From Planktomarina sp. (lineage in GTDB: Bacteria; Pseudomonadota; Alphaproteobacteria; Rhodobacterales; Rhodobacteraceae), in NCBI GenBank assembly GCA_020630015.1, contig JAHDCF010000014.1, positions 1-41,363 on the forward strand: a DNA stretch of 41,363 nt, in the 5' to 3' direction. Of the stretch, positions 16,772 to 24,857 are shown piece by piece. The notes beneath the pieces are model-generated. The model searched no databases. It had not been told where the DNA came from and worked only from the letters and a program-made list of their open reading frames with translations. How positions within the stretch are numbered: the first letter of the stretch is position 1; every line of letters starts with the position of its first letter. The position numbers were made by a program, and so were the translations under genes.

Positions 16772-17440
16772 TCACGCATCCAACATCGAAGAGACCAATC
16801 CGCTGAACATCGCAGCGCCATCCGAAGATCCCAGGTTGTTATCAATCGCGCGTTCAGGGTGTGGCATCATTCCAAGTACGCGGCGGTTTTGTGAAAGAAC
16901 CCCTGCAATGTCATCCTCAGCACCATTCGGTGTTTGAGCATATCGAAATGCGATACGATCCTCTTCTTTCAAGGAACTTAGGCCATCGGCGTCTATGCGG
17001 TAATTGCCTTCGTGATGTGCAATCGGAATGCGTAAAGTTTGGCCAAGTTCATACCCACGGGTGAATTCACTATTGGTTGTGCTGGCAATCAAATCCACAG
17101 TTTTGCAAAGGAACTTGAGGCCCGCATTCTGAATAAGGGCGCCGGGCAACAAACCAGTTTCAGTCAAAATCTGAAAACCGTTGCAGACCCCCAAAACATA
17201 ACCACCACGATTGGCATGTTCGATCACGGCTTTTGAAATTGGCGATTGGGCGGCGATGGCGCCACAACGCAAATAGTCCCCAAAAGAAAAACCACCCGGA
17301 ATGGCAACCAAATCAACGCCTTTGGGCAGGTTGGCATCTTTATGCCAAACCATCTGAACATCAGCACCCGCCCCCAACAAAGCTTGCTGCATATCCCTAT
17401 CACAATTGGAACCTGGAAAAACGATAACAGCCGCGCGCAT
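16772..17440 (-). CDS. purQ: Phosphoribosylformylglycinamidine synthase subunit I (glutaminase)
   Basis: A 222-residue class I glutamine amidotransferase that supplies ammonia to PurL for FGAM formation in de novo purine synthesis. The nucleophile elbow GVCNGFQIL holds the catalytic cysteine, and MMPHPERAID holds the histidine and glutamate of the triad. FPGSNCDRDM at the N-terminus is family-specific. The start overlaps the purS stop by 1 nt (TGATG), so the subunits are probably made in balance. The third subunit, PurL, is not in the window. Confidence 0.96.
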   Translation of the reverse strand: MRAAVIVFPGSNCDRDMQQALLGAGADVQMVWHKDANLPKGVDLVAIPGGFSFGDYLRCGAIAAQSPISKAVIEHANRGGYVLGVCNGFQILTETGLLPGALIQNAGLKFLCKTVDLIASTTNSEFTRGYELGQTLRIPIAHHEGNYRIDADGLSSLKEEDRIAFRYAQTPNGAEDDIAGVLSQNRRVLGMMPHPERAIDNNLGSSDGAAMFSGLVSSMLDA

Positions 17441-17670
17441 CAGGACATGTCCACGCTGTAGCTTTCGATAACTGTATTTGCCAAAAGCTGTTCACACATG
17501 GCGCCGATTTCCGCTTCGGTTGTGCCGTCGGCAACATCCAGTTCAATCACCTTGCCTTGGCGCACACTGGATACGCCGTCAAATCCAAGACCATGAAGGG
17601 CCGATTTAACGGCCTCCCCTTGCGGATCCAAAACACCGGTTTTCAGCATGACAGTTACGGTGGCTTTCAT
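17440..17670 (-). CDS. purS: Phosphoribosylformylglycinamidine synthase subunit PurS
   Basis: A 76-residue protein, the small bridging subunit of the PurSQL FGAM synthase found in bacteria that lack the long single-chain PurL. The family opening MKATVTVMLKTGVLDPQGEA and the block HGLGFDGVSSVRQGKVIEL are visible. It lies 10 nt after purC and overlaps purQ by 1 nt. Confidence 0.95.
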   Translation of the reverse strand: MKATVTVMLKTGVLDPQGEAVKSALHGLGFDGVSSVRQGKVIELDVADGTTEAEIGAMCEQLLANTVIESYSVDMS

Positions 17671-17680
17671 CGACGATCCC

Positions 17681-18442
17681 TCAGTTAATCAATGTTGGTT
17701 TTGTGTATTGCTGGTTTGGCACTGGAATGATCCCCAAACGTCGAGCAACCTCTGCATAAGCGTCAGTCAGACTTCCTAGGTCGCGCCGGAATACGTCTTT
17801 GTCCAGCTTTTCACCCGTCTCAATATCCCACAATCGGCAACTGTCAGGGCTGATTTCATCCGCGATAATCAACCTTTGGAAATCACCTTCAAAAACGCGA
17901 CCGATCTCAATTTTGAAGTCTGCAAGGCGAATTCCAACCCCAAACATAACGCCCGACATGAAATCATTCACGCGCAATGCAAGGGCCAACATATCGTCCA
18001 AGTCTTGCTGGCTGGCCCAACCGAAGGCGATAATGTGTTCTTCTGCCACCAAAGGATCACCCAAATTGTCGTCCTTGAGGCAAAATTCAACGATTGGTCT
18101 TGGCAGGGCCGCCCCCTCTTCTAGGCCGAGGCGTTTTGCCAAAGTTCCGGCGGCATAATTGCGAACAATCACTTCCAATGGAATTATTTCAACCGACCGG
18201 ATCAATTGTTCACGCATGTTCAAACGTTTCAAGAAATGCGTGGGCACACCAATGGAATTCAGCCCAGTCATGAAATATTCAGACAATCGGTTATTTAGAA
18301 CCCCTTTGCCTTCGATCACGTCTTTCTTTTCGGCGTTGAAGGCAGTGGCATCATCTTTGAAATACTGGACCAGCGTTCCTGGTTCTGGGCCTTCATACAG
18401 GATCTTTGCTTTGCCTTCATAAATTTTTTTACGACGCGCCAT
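17681..18442 (-). CDS. purC: SAICAR synthetase
   Basis: A 253-residue ATP-dependent phosphoribosylaminoimidazole-succinocarboxamide synthase, which joins CAIR and aspartate in purine synthesis. The family N-terminus [16 protein letters not shown], the segment [18 protein letters not shown] and the catalytic region DFKIEIGR are present. I place the start at the ATG at 18442, since homologues start at the equivalent of MARRKK; 31 further in-frame upstream residues look non-coding. It is first in the purC-purS-purQ operon and divergent from the DUF1476 gene. Confidence 0.96.
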   Translation of the reverse strand: MARRKKIYEGKAKILYEGPEPGTLVQYFKDDATAFNAEKKDVIEGKGVLNNRLSEYFMTGLNSIGVPTHFLKRLNMREQLIRSVEIIPLEVIVRNYAAGTLAKRLGLEEGAALPRPIVEFCLKDDNLGDPLVAEEHIIAFGWASQQDLDDMLALALRVNDFMSGVMFGVGIRLADFKIEIGRVFEGDFQRLIIADEISPDSCRLWDIETGEKLDKDVFRRDLGSLTDAYAEVARRLGIIPVPNQQYTKPTLIN

Positions 18443-18576
18443 CCTAAGCCCCCAAGTTGCTTGCATGCCTCGTATCTGATTGCCTGTTGGGCGGCAAGCA
18501 ATCTTACTTGCAAGATGCCAACAGAAGGCCCACATTTGGACCAGTGGTTATAAAAATCAAAGGAGCCCTTCGCGAT

Positions 18577-18891
18577 ATGAGTAGTTTTGATGATCGATCA
18601 GATGCATTTGAGAACAAATTCGCCCACGACGCACAAATGCAATTCAAAGCCGAAGCGCGCAGAAATAAACTTCTGGGTCTTTGGGCGGCAGGTTTGATGG
18701 GAATCCAAGGGGATGATGCAGAAAGCTATGCCAAAGATGTCATTAAATCTGATTTCGAAGAGGCCGGTGATGATGATGTGGTGCGCAAGGTGGCCGCTGA
18801 TTTGGGCGACAAAGCAAGCGAGGATGATATTCGCGGCAAAATGAAATCATTCCTTGCTGAAGCAAAATCCCAGCTGATGGATGAAGCTTAA
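18577..18891 (+). CDS. DUF1476 protein, F1-ATPase zeta-type inhibitor subunit
   Basis: A 104-residue, mostly helical protein. The opening MSSFDDRSDAFENKFAHDAQ is the conserved inhibitory N-terminus of the DUF1476 family. Members of this family were identified as the zeta subunit that blocks ATP hydrolysis by the F1FO-ATP synthase in Paracoccus and relatives. The rest (KLLGLWAAGLMG and a four-helix bundle) fits full length. An AGGAG Shine-Dalgarno lies 11 nt before the ATG. It stands alone between purC and the methionine synthase unit, far from any atp genes in the window. Confidence 0.88.
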   Translation: MSSFDDRSDAFENKFAHDAQMQFKAEARRNKLLGLWAAGLMGIQGDDAESYAKDVIKSDFEEAGDDDVVRKVAADLGDKASEDDIRGKMKSFLAEAKSQLMDEA

Positions 18892-18910
18892 TCAAATAAA
18901 ATTCATGTTC

Positions 18911-18940
18911 ATTATGTGAATAATGAATTTTTCACATAAT
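18911..18940. promoter_or_regulatory. 30-bp dyad overlapping a candidate promoter
   Basis: ATTATGTGAA (18911-18920) and TTCACATAAT (18931-18940) are a perfect 10-bp inverted repeat with a 10-bp spacer. CATAAT at 18935-18940 could be a -10 element, with a weak -35 at 18912-18917, so a protein bound here would cover the promoter. A second stem (TTCATTA/TAATGAA) overlaps it. It may alternatively serve as the terminator of the DUF1476 gene, though no U-run follows. Confidence 0.6.
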
Positions 18941-18948
18941 ATAGTGTG

Positions 18949-18989
18949 TGGCATTGGGGGACCAACGATTAAAGGGTTACCCAATGCCA
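18949..18989 (+). promoter_or_regulatory. Leader hairpin that buries the AUG of the homocysteine methyltransferase
   Basis: Ten perfect Watson-Crick pairs join 18949-18958 to 18980-18989; three more pairs inside join 18961-18963 to 18975-18977, leaving an 11-nt loop. The start codon (18984-18986) is in the 3' arm, and the Shine-Dalgarno AAAGGG (18971-18976) spans the loop and inner stem. If the TSS is near 18947, the mRNA would begin with this hairpin. It suggests translational control, or an RNA switch. Confidence 0.6.
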
Positions 18990-20000
18990 AATCTTCTTTC
19001 CGAACTTCTTTCTAAACGCGACTGGCTGCTTGCGGATGGTGCCACTGGAACAAATTTGTTCAACATGGGCTTGTCTTCTGGTGATGCGCCGGAACTTTGG
19101 AATGAAGAGCAACCCGAAAAAATTAGGGCACTCTACAAAGGCAGTGTCGATGCAGGCAGTGATATTTTTCTGACTAATTCTTTTGGTGGAAACCGCGCCA
19201 GATTGAAGCTGCATGATGCTGGTCAACGCGCCCGGGAATTGTCCCGCATTTCCGCTGAACTTGGTCGCGAAGTCGCGGACGCAGCGGGACGACCAATTGT
19301 CGTTGCGGGCTCTGTAGGTCCAACCGGCGAAATTATGGAACCAATGGGCCCGCTGACCTATTCCGACGCCGTGGAAATTTTCCACGAACAGGCCGAAGGT
19401 CTAAAAGAAGGCGGCGCAGATGTGGCTTGGGTTGAAACTATTTCAGCCGCAGACGAATTCAAAGCCGCAGCCGAAGCATTTCGGTTGGCTGATATTCCTT
19501 GGTGTGGCACCATGAGCTTTGACACCGCCGGTCGAACCATGATGGGCATCACCGCACCGCAAATGGTGAAGCAGGTTGGAAAGCTGCCAAACCCACCAAT
19601 CGCCTTTGGGGCAAATTGTGGTGTGGGCGCTTCGGATTTATTGCGCACAATATTGGGTTTTTCGGCCGCAACCCCTCAAATCCCACTGATTTCAAAGGGT
19701 AATGCCGGCATTCCGAAATATGTTGATGGTCACATTCATTATGATGGGACACCTGATTTGATGGCCAGTTACGCGAAATTAGCATTCGATAGTGGCGCAC
19801 GCATCATTGGTGGTTGTTGCGGCACCACGCCAGACCATTTGCGCGCGATGCGGCAAGCATTGGAGCACCACACGCCAGGACCACGCCCCAGTTTGGATGA
19901 AATCGCTGGCCAAATTGGGCCATTTTCATCGGAAAGCGATGGAACCGATGGGGCCGGCCCAACGCGGGAAAGAAACAACCGTCGCCGTCGTCGCGCTTGA
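18984..20000 (+). CDS. Homocysteine S-methyltransferase unit of a split methionine synthase (BmtB-like)
   Basis: A 338-residue protein equivalent to the first domain of MetH and to betaine-homocysteine methyltransferase. Zinc and homocysteine ligands are visible: C212 in FGANCGVG and C278-C279 in GGCCGTTPDH. The N-terminal LLADGATGTNLFNMGL is the barrel entry of this family. Rhodobacterales commonly label it bmtB. The separate corrinoid protein 1.25 kb downstream suggests it acts with that protein in B12-dependent methionine synthesis, using methylcobalamin rather than betaine directly. I choose the ATG at 18984 with AAAGGG before it; a GTG at 18948 lacks a Shine-Dalgarno. The C-terminus ends in a basic RRRRRA tail. 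Confidence 0.85.
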   Translation: MPNLLSELLSKRDWLLADGATGTNLFNMGLSSGDAPELWNEEQPEKIRALYKGSVDAGSDIFLTNSFGGNRARLKLHDAGQRARELSRISAELGREVADAAGRPIVVAGSVGPTGEIMEPMGPLTYSDAVEIFHEQAEGLKEGGADVAWVETISAADEFKAAAEAFRLADIPWCGTMSFDTAGRTMMGITAPQMVKQVGKLPNPPIAFGANCGVGASDLLRTILGFSAATPQIPLISKGNAGIPKYVDGHIHYDGTPDLMASYAKLAFDSGARIIGGCCGTTPDHLRAMRQALEHHTPGPRPSLDEIAGQIGPFSSESDGTDGAGPTRERNNRRRRRA

Positions 20001-20005
20001 GATTT

Positions 20006-21094
20006 TCAAAAAAACGACAGCTGATCCCCAGATTGCGCAGGAACCCTGAATTTTTGCGTGCTGAGTTGAGGCATTTTTTTGAGCAGACCCAATCGTTTGC
20101 AGATTAAGTCAAATCTTTGACGAATTAGGTTTGCATATTGCCCTTGCCCGCGCAGACGGTTTCCCCAATTCGGATCATAATCTCGCCCCCCGTGAACTTC
20201 GCGAACACGGGCCATAATTTTCCGGGCACGGTCCGGAAATGCCTGTCTGACCCAATCCACAAAGATTGGTGAAACCTCCTTTGGCAAACGCAACATGACC
20301 CATGATGCACCTTTTGCGCCATTGGCGTGCCCAGCTTGCAAAATCGCTTCGACCTCATGGTCGGTTAACCCTGGGACGACTGGCGAAACCAAAACCCTTA
20401 CCGGAATACCCTTGGACGATAGACGATTGATCATTTGCAAGGTGCGTGCCGGTGCCGGAACACGCGGTTCCATTTTCCGGCCCACCACAGGATCAAGCGT
20501 TGTTAACGTAAGCCCCACCTGAACCAAGTTTTCACGCGCCAAATCCGCTAAGATATCCAAATCCCTTTCGATCAAGCTTCCTTTGGTGGTGATCATCACT
20601 GGATGCTTAAACGAACGAAGCACCTTCAAACATTCGCGCATGATGCGGTATCGCGCTTCGATGGGTTGATACGGGTCGGTGTTGGTTCCAAAAGCGATCG
20701 GTGCCACATTGTAGGTATTTTTGGACAATTCTCTTGCCAAAATTTTTGGGGCATCGGGCCGAGCGATTAAGCGTGTTTCAAAATCAAGGCCAGGCGAAAG
20801 GTTCAAAAACGCATGGCTTGGTCGTGCAAAGCAATAAACACAACCATGCTCGCACCCGCGATAGGGATTCACGGATCGATCAAACGAAAGATCTGGGGAT
20901 GAATTTCGGCTGATGATTTTTCTGGGCACTTCAACACGAACTTCCGTGCGCACCGTGGGTAAATCGTCCTCTTTCGCCCATCCATCATCGACACTAACCC
21001 TCTGAAATTGTTCAAATCTTCCAGATGCGTTCGCAGATATGCCACGACCTTTGGTTTTGCCGGTTAATCGACGTGAATCAAATGCTCGAATCAT
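20006..21094 (-). CDS. PA0069-family radical SAM protein
   Basis: A 362-residue radical SAM enzyme of the spore photoproduct lyase-like group usually annotated PA0069 family. The [4Fe-4S] motif CxxxCxxC is at C81, C85 and C88 (GCEHGCVYC). The partial TIM barrel continues with NTDPYQPIEARYR and ITTKGSLIERD. The substrate is unknown. The ATG at 21094 (MIRAFDSRRL) is preferred, as upstream in-frame sequence looks non-coding. It lies on the opposite strand between the two methionine synthase parts, and its stop is 5 nt from the stop of the methyltransferase gene. Whether it takes part in corrinoid chemistry or is a chance neighbour cannot be told. Confidence 0.88.
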   Translation of the reverse strand: MIRAFDSRRLTGKTKGRGISANASGRFEQFQRVSVDDGWAKEDDLPTVRTEVRVEVPRKIISRNSSPDLSFDRSVNPYRGCEHGCVYCFARPSHAFLNLSPGLDFETRLIARPDAPKILARELSKNTYNVAPIAFGTNTDPYQPIEARYRIMRECLKVLRSFKHPVMITTKGSLIERDLDILADLARENLVQVGLTLTTLDPVVGRKMEPRVPAPARTLQMINRLSSKGIPVRVLVSPVVPGLTDHEVEAILQAGHANGAKGASWVMLRLPKEVSPIFVDWVRQAFPDRARKIMARVREVHGGRDYDPNWGNRLRGQGQYANLIRQRFDLICKRLGLLKKMPQLSTQKFRVPAQSGDQLSFF

Positions 21095-21252
21095 AACACA
21101 AGAAAAGAACATTACATGAACATTTGCAACGTCGACCTCATTGAGTTTCGAAAAGTCGGAACCGCAAGATGGCGTGTCGCAATCGTTTAAGAAGAAATAG
21201 ACATAAAAACCGCATATCACCGCCAGACACCTTAGTAACCGGAGTGCGGCGC

Positions 21253-21960
21253 ATGTCTGACGAAGAAGACGATATCATCCTGTCTGAACTGAACGACGAA
21301 GATCTTGTCGCGCAGATGTTTGATGACCTCTACGATGGATTGAAAGAAGAAATCGAAGAAGGTGTGAACATTTTGCTTGAGCGCAAATGGGAACCCTATC
21401 GTATCCTGACCGAAGCATTGGTCGGTGGGATGACAATCGTTGGAAACGATTTCCGTGACGGTATCTTGTTTGTTCCAGAGGTTTTGCTGGCCGCCAACGC
21501 CATGAAAGGCGGCATGGCCATTTTGAAACCACTTCTGATCGAAACTGGTGCACCGCGCGTCGGCAAAATGGTGATTGGCACCGTGAAAGGCGACATTCAC
21601 GACATCGGCAAAAACCTTGTTGGCATGATGATGGAAGGCGCGGGTTTTGAAATCGTTGATCTTGGCATCAACAATTCTGTCGAAGAGTATCTGGAAGCTT
21701 TGGAAGCAGAAAAACCAGATATTCTTGGCATGTCAGCCCTTTTGACCACCACGATGCCGTACATGAAAGTTGTGATCGACACATTGGTCGAAAAACAATT
21801 GCGTGATGATTACATCGTGCTGGTTGGTGGCGCACCGTTGAACGACGAATTTGGCAAAGCAATTGGTGCCGACGCTTACTGCCGCGATGCAGCGGTTGCC
21901 GTTGAAACCGCAAAAGAATGGGTTGCGCGCAAGCATAACCAAATGGCCGCCCAAAGCTGA
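21253..21960 (+). CDS. Cobalamin-binding corrinoid protein (MetH-like B12 domain)
   Basis: A 235-residue methyl carrier. Residues about 15-100 form the helical cap domain, and about 105-225 the Rossmann-like B12 domain. The cobalt-ligand motif DxHxxG is at D114-H116-G119 (GDIHDIGKNLVG), followed by the SALLTTTMP and VGGAPL segments that line the nucleotide tail. Such proteins pass methyl groups from a donor enzyme to homocysteine. With the homocysteine unit next to it and no full-length MetH here, it is probably the second part of a split methionine synthase. The methyl-folate-binding part is not in the window. A strong terminator follows. Confidence 0.9.
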   Translation: MSDEEDDIILSELNDEDLVAQMFDDLYDGLKEEIEEGVNILLERKWEPYRILTEALVGGMTIVGNDFRDGILFVPEVLLAANAMKGGMAILKPLLIETGAPRVGKMVIGTVKGDIHDIGKNLVGMMMEGAGFEIVDLGINNSVEEYLEALEAEKPDILGMSALLTTTMPYMKVVIDTLVEKQLRDDYIVLVGGAPLNDEFGKAIGADAYCRDAAVAVETAKEWVARKHNQMAAQS

Positions 21961-21986
21961 TCCCAAACGGGTTTATGAATTTTGAC

Positions 21987-22018
21987 AAAGGCCTTACCCT
22001 TAACGGGTGGGGCCTTTT
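21987..22018 (+). terminator. Rho-independent terminator after the corrinoid gene
   Basis: The stem 21987-21999 pairs with 22005-22017 through two G-U wobbles, with a 5-nt loop, and ends in TTTT. It lies 26 nt past the corrinoid stop and 16 nt before the DUF1638 start, so DUF1638 expression should depend on read-through or its own promoter. Confidence 0.85.
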
Positions 22019-22034
22019 CATTTAGGAACACAAG

Positions 22035-22676
22035 ATGGACGTTTCAGATACCCAATTGACGGAAACTGGTTTGCACACAGATGGATCCAGCAAGGTTCTT
22101 TTGTTGGCCTGTGGGGCCATCGCCCGGGAAGTGATTGCCATTCAACAGGCAAATGGCCTGACCCATCTTGATTTACATTGCTTGCCCGCGATCTATCACA
22201 ACACACCCGATAAAATCACCCCGGCAGTGGTAGAGGCTGTGACGGCCCACCGTGATCATTACGATGAAATTTTTGTTTTATACGCGGATTGCGGCACTGG
22301 TGGTCAATTACAGGCAGCCTGTGACAAATTGGGGGTTAAAATGCTGGAAGGGCCCCACTGCTACAGCTTCTTTGAAGGCAACGGTGCGTTCGCCGCGCGC
22401 GATGAGATGACCGCATTCTACTTAACAGACTTCTTGGTGCGCCAGTTCGACGCCTTTGTATGGAAACCATTGGGTCTTGATCGCCATCCTGAACTGTTGG
22501 AAATGTATTTCGGCAATTATGATAAACTTGTCTATCAAGCCCAAACAAATGATCCCAAATTAACGGAAAAAGCCAAAGATTGCGCTGATAAAATGGGTTT
22601 GAATTTCGAGCGTCGGTTCACCGCCTACGGCGATCTGCAAAAAAGCCTTATACCCTTTGAAAACAATGGGTTATGA
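22035..22676 (+). CDS. DUF1638 family protein
   Basis: A 213-residue soluble protein of DUF1638, a family often found beside corrinoid methyltransferase genes. No catalytic role is established to my knowledge. Conserved-looking cysteines sit at C26 (LLACGAIAREV), C49 (HCLP), C86 (YADCGTGG), C96 and C109 (PHCYSFF), which could bind a metal or cluster. AGGA lies before the ATG. Its place directly after the B12 protein suggests a part in methyl transfer, corrinoid repair or donor handling; this is inference. Its stop overlaps the convergent sufE stop by 6 nt. Confidence 0.8.
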   Translation: MDVSDTQLTETGLHTDGSSKVLLLACGAIAREVIAIQQANGLTHLDLHCLPAIYHNTPDKITPAVVEAVTAHRDHYDEIFVLYADCGTGGQLQAACDKLGVKMLEGPHCYSFFEGNGAFAARDEMTAFYLTDFLVRQFDAFVWKPLGLDRHPELLEMYFGNYDKLVYQAQTNDPKLTEKAKDCADKMGLNFERRFTAYGDLQKSLIPFENNGL

Positions 22677-23069
22677 TACGGATTGAAGCCGATTTATCAT
22701 GGCCCGCAACCCGTTTGAACGTTGTGCCGACAAGTGACCGTCCAACCCTAGCCGGGCCATTTCTGACATCGCATCAATTTTTGCTACATCAGCAACCGAA
22801 ACACCCAAGAACAAAGCCTGCAAAACAGCGATTAAACCCTTTACGATGATCGCGTCACTGTCACCATCAAAGGCGATTTTGTCGTCGGGTGTCGTGATAT
22901 GAAGCCAAACTTGGCTGGCGCACCCTTCTACTTTGGTGGCCGGAACTTTCAGCGCATCATCCATAACTGGCAATGCCTTGCCCATTTCAATCACGTGGCG
23001 ATAACGATCTTCCCAATCTTCCAAAAATTCGAAAGTTTCGACCAATTCTTCAAAATCTGCCTGGGCCAT
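22671..23069 (-). CDS. sufE: SufE family Fe-S cluster assembly sulfur acceptor
   Basis: A 132-residue protein that accepts persulfide from SufS for Fe-S cluster assembly. The acceptor cysteine is C50 in KVEGCASQVWL, the hallmark of the SufE/CsdE fold, followed by the helical segment KGLIAVLQALFLG. No suf genes are adjacent, which is common for this stand-alone sufE in Rhodobacterales. It is divergent from the lipoprotein gene. Confidence 0.92.
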   Translation of the reverse strand: MAQADFEELVETFEFLEDWEDRYRHVIEMGKALPVMDDALKVPATKVEGCASQVWLHITTPDDKIAFDGDSDAIIVKGLIAVLQALFLGVSVADVAKIDAMSEMARLGLDGHLSAQRSNGLRAMINRLQSVS

Positions 23070-23193
23070 GTTTCCTCACTTATTGATCATCAGTTAGTGT
23101 TGCCGATTGCAAAGGTCCAGAGGTAAGGGCAAGACCACTTTTCTTCGGACAAAAGACAGGCTAGTTTGGCACCCAAATCGAAAGGGGTTTTTC

Positions 23194-23664
23194 ATGTTGA
23201 AGCCAAATATCGCTGTGTTGATATGTGTTGGCCTTTTGGCCGGGTGTTCAACTGTTTCTGAAAGCCGACTTAATCCTTTCAATTGGGGCAAATCCATCAA
23301 AAGTGCTGTCACGGAAGAAGAAATCAAACCCCTGGTTCCGCAACGTCGCAGTACCGTGACAGTCGACAATCGAAGCATGGTAAATTCAATCACGCGATTG
23401 GATGTGGCCGATGTGACGGGTGGCGTTCTGGTAACCGCAACAGGGGTTCCATCTGTTGCCGGCGCTTACAATGTGGAATTGGTGGTGGTATCTGTTGCTG
23501 ACGGCAAAATGGAGTTGGAGTTTCGTGCACAATCCCCTGAGCGCGCAGTGGGCGGTAAAGTTTCACCGGTGACCGCGTCGCATATTATATCGGCAAACGA
23601 TGCAAAAGGGATCAACGTGATACAAGTGCGTTCCAGAACAAACGCATTGTCACGCCGAAACTAA
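23194..23664 (+). CDS. Putative lipoprotein of unknown function
   Basis: A 156-residue protein with a type II signal peptide: a hydrophobic stretch ending in the lipobox LLAGC, with C18 as the lipidated residue. The mature part has NPFNWGKS, then a beta-rich domain (VTVDNRSMVNSITRLDVADV). AAAGGGG precedes the ATG. I recognise the type as widespread in Rhodobacterales but not its function. Its stop overlaps the rnd stop by 4 nt, convergently. Confidence 0.75.
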   Translation: MLKPNIAVLICVGLLAGCSTVSESRLNPFNWGKSIKSAVTEEEIKPLVPQRRSTVTVDNRSMVNSITRLDVADVTGGVLVTATGVPSVAGAYNVELVVVSVADGKMELEFRAQSPERAVGGKVSPVTASHIISANDAKGINVIQVRSRTNALSRRN

Positions 23665-24818
23665 AGTTCAATCAAACGCACTTTGTTTCCACGCAAACCG
23701 ATCGCGACTTGGCCTTCGCAAAGCTTTAATGCGTCATCACCGAACACCTGCTTACGCCACCCTTGCAATGCAGGAACATCGCGAACACCTGCTGCGATGG
23801 CATCCAGATCAGATACGGATGATATCATCTTTTGTGCCACGTTTGATTGATCTGATTTCGCTTTCAACAACACACGCAGAAGATCGGCCAACGCCGGATT
23901 CACATTCAGCTTTTCGCGCCCCGTAGACGGTTTCGGGAACATCTCAGGCGTATATTTTGAAGCGGCCCCAATGGCATCGATAATACCATCCGCGATGTCA
24001 CCCTTGCGCGCTTCCCTCAACAAAAGCCGAGATTTCGACAAATCTTTCAACGTTTTGGGCTTTGTTGATGCCAGCTCAACCAAAGCGTCATCCTTAAACA
24101 CGCGATTTCGCGGAATATTACGGGTTTGAGCATGCCGTTCACGAAATGCTGCAAGTTCTTTGACATAGGCCAGGAATTTGCCGGAATTGGTTCGCGTTTT
24201 CACCCGTTTCCACGCTTGATCCGGCTCAATTTCATAGGTGGTCGGGTCGGTCAGAATAGCAAGTTCTTCTTCCACCCAAGCGCGGCGATCAGTGCGGTCC
24301 AATTCTGCGGACAGGTGTTCGTAAATATCACGCAAATAGGTAACATCAGAAATCGCGTATTCTAGTTGTGCATCACTTAACGGGCGACGTGACCAATCGG
24401 TGAATCGAGAGGTTTTATCGACTGTTGCATTGGGGATTTTACGAACCAAAGTCTCATAACCGACTTGATCCCCGTATCCACACACCATGGCGGCGACTTG
24501 TGTGTCAAACAATGGTTCCGGAAAAACCTTTTCATCAATCCAGAAAATCTCAAGATCCTGACGGGCGGCATGAAAAACTTTTACCACATCCGTATTGCGA
24601 AAAAGATCTGACAAAGGTGAAAGGTCCAAATCTTCAATCAATGGATCAACGATCACGGCTTGGCCGCCGACTTCCTTTGGAAGAGCCAATTGAACCAAGC
24701 ACAGTTTGGAATAATAGGTACGTTCACGCAGAAACTCAGTATCAACCGTTACATAAGGTGCAAGATTTGCCGCGTCGCAAAAAGTGCGAAGATCTTCCGT
24801 CGTTTTAATGATTTGCAT
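23661..24818 (-). CDS. rnd: Ribonuclease D
   Basis: A 385-residue 3'-5' exoribonuclease acting in tRNA 3' maturation. The DEDD exonuclease motifs are DTEFLRERTYY (Exo I), KVFHAARQDLEIF (Exo II) and YAISDVTYLRDIY (Exo III, Y-x3-D). An HRDC domain follows (AFRERHAQTRNIPRNRVFKDDALVELA). The length fits E. coli RNase D. It lies 39 nt after purN and is probably the last gene of the purM-purN-rnd operon. Confidence 0.94.
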   Translation of the reverse strand: MQIIKTTEDLRTFCDAANLAPYVTVDTEFLRERTYYSKLCLVQLALPKEVGGQAVIVDPLIEDLDLSPLSDLFRNTDVVKVFHAARQDLEIFWIDEKVFPEPLFDTQVAAMVCGYGDQVGYETLVRKIPNATVDKTSRFTDWSRRPLSDAQLEYAISDVTYLRDIYEHLSAELDRTDRRAWVEEELAILTDPTTYEIEPDQAWKRVKTRTNSGKFLAYVKELAAFRERHAQTRNIPRNRVFKDDALVELASTKPKTLKDLSKSRLLLREARKGDIADGIIDAIGAASKYTPEMFPKPSTGREKLNVNPALADLLRVLLKAKSDQSNVAQKMISSVSDLDAIAAGVRDVPALQGWRKQVFGDDALKLCEGQVAIGLRGNKVRLIEL

Positions 24819-24857
24819 ATGTCGGGCGCATCCAATCGCGTCAAAGCTGTAAACTGG

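Noticed and set aside
18915-18936. TGTGA...TCACA as a CRP/FNR-type site
   Set aside because: The spacer is 12 bp, not the 6 bp needed by CRP-family proteins.
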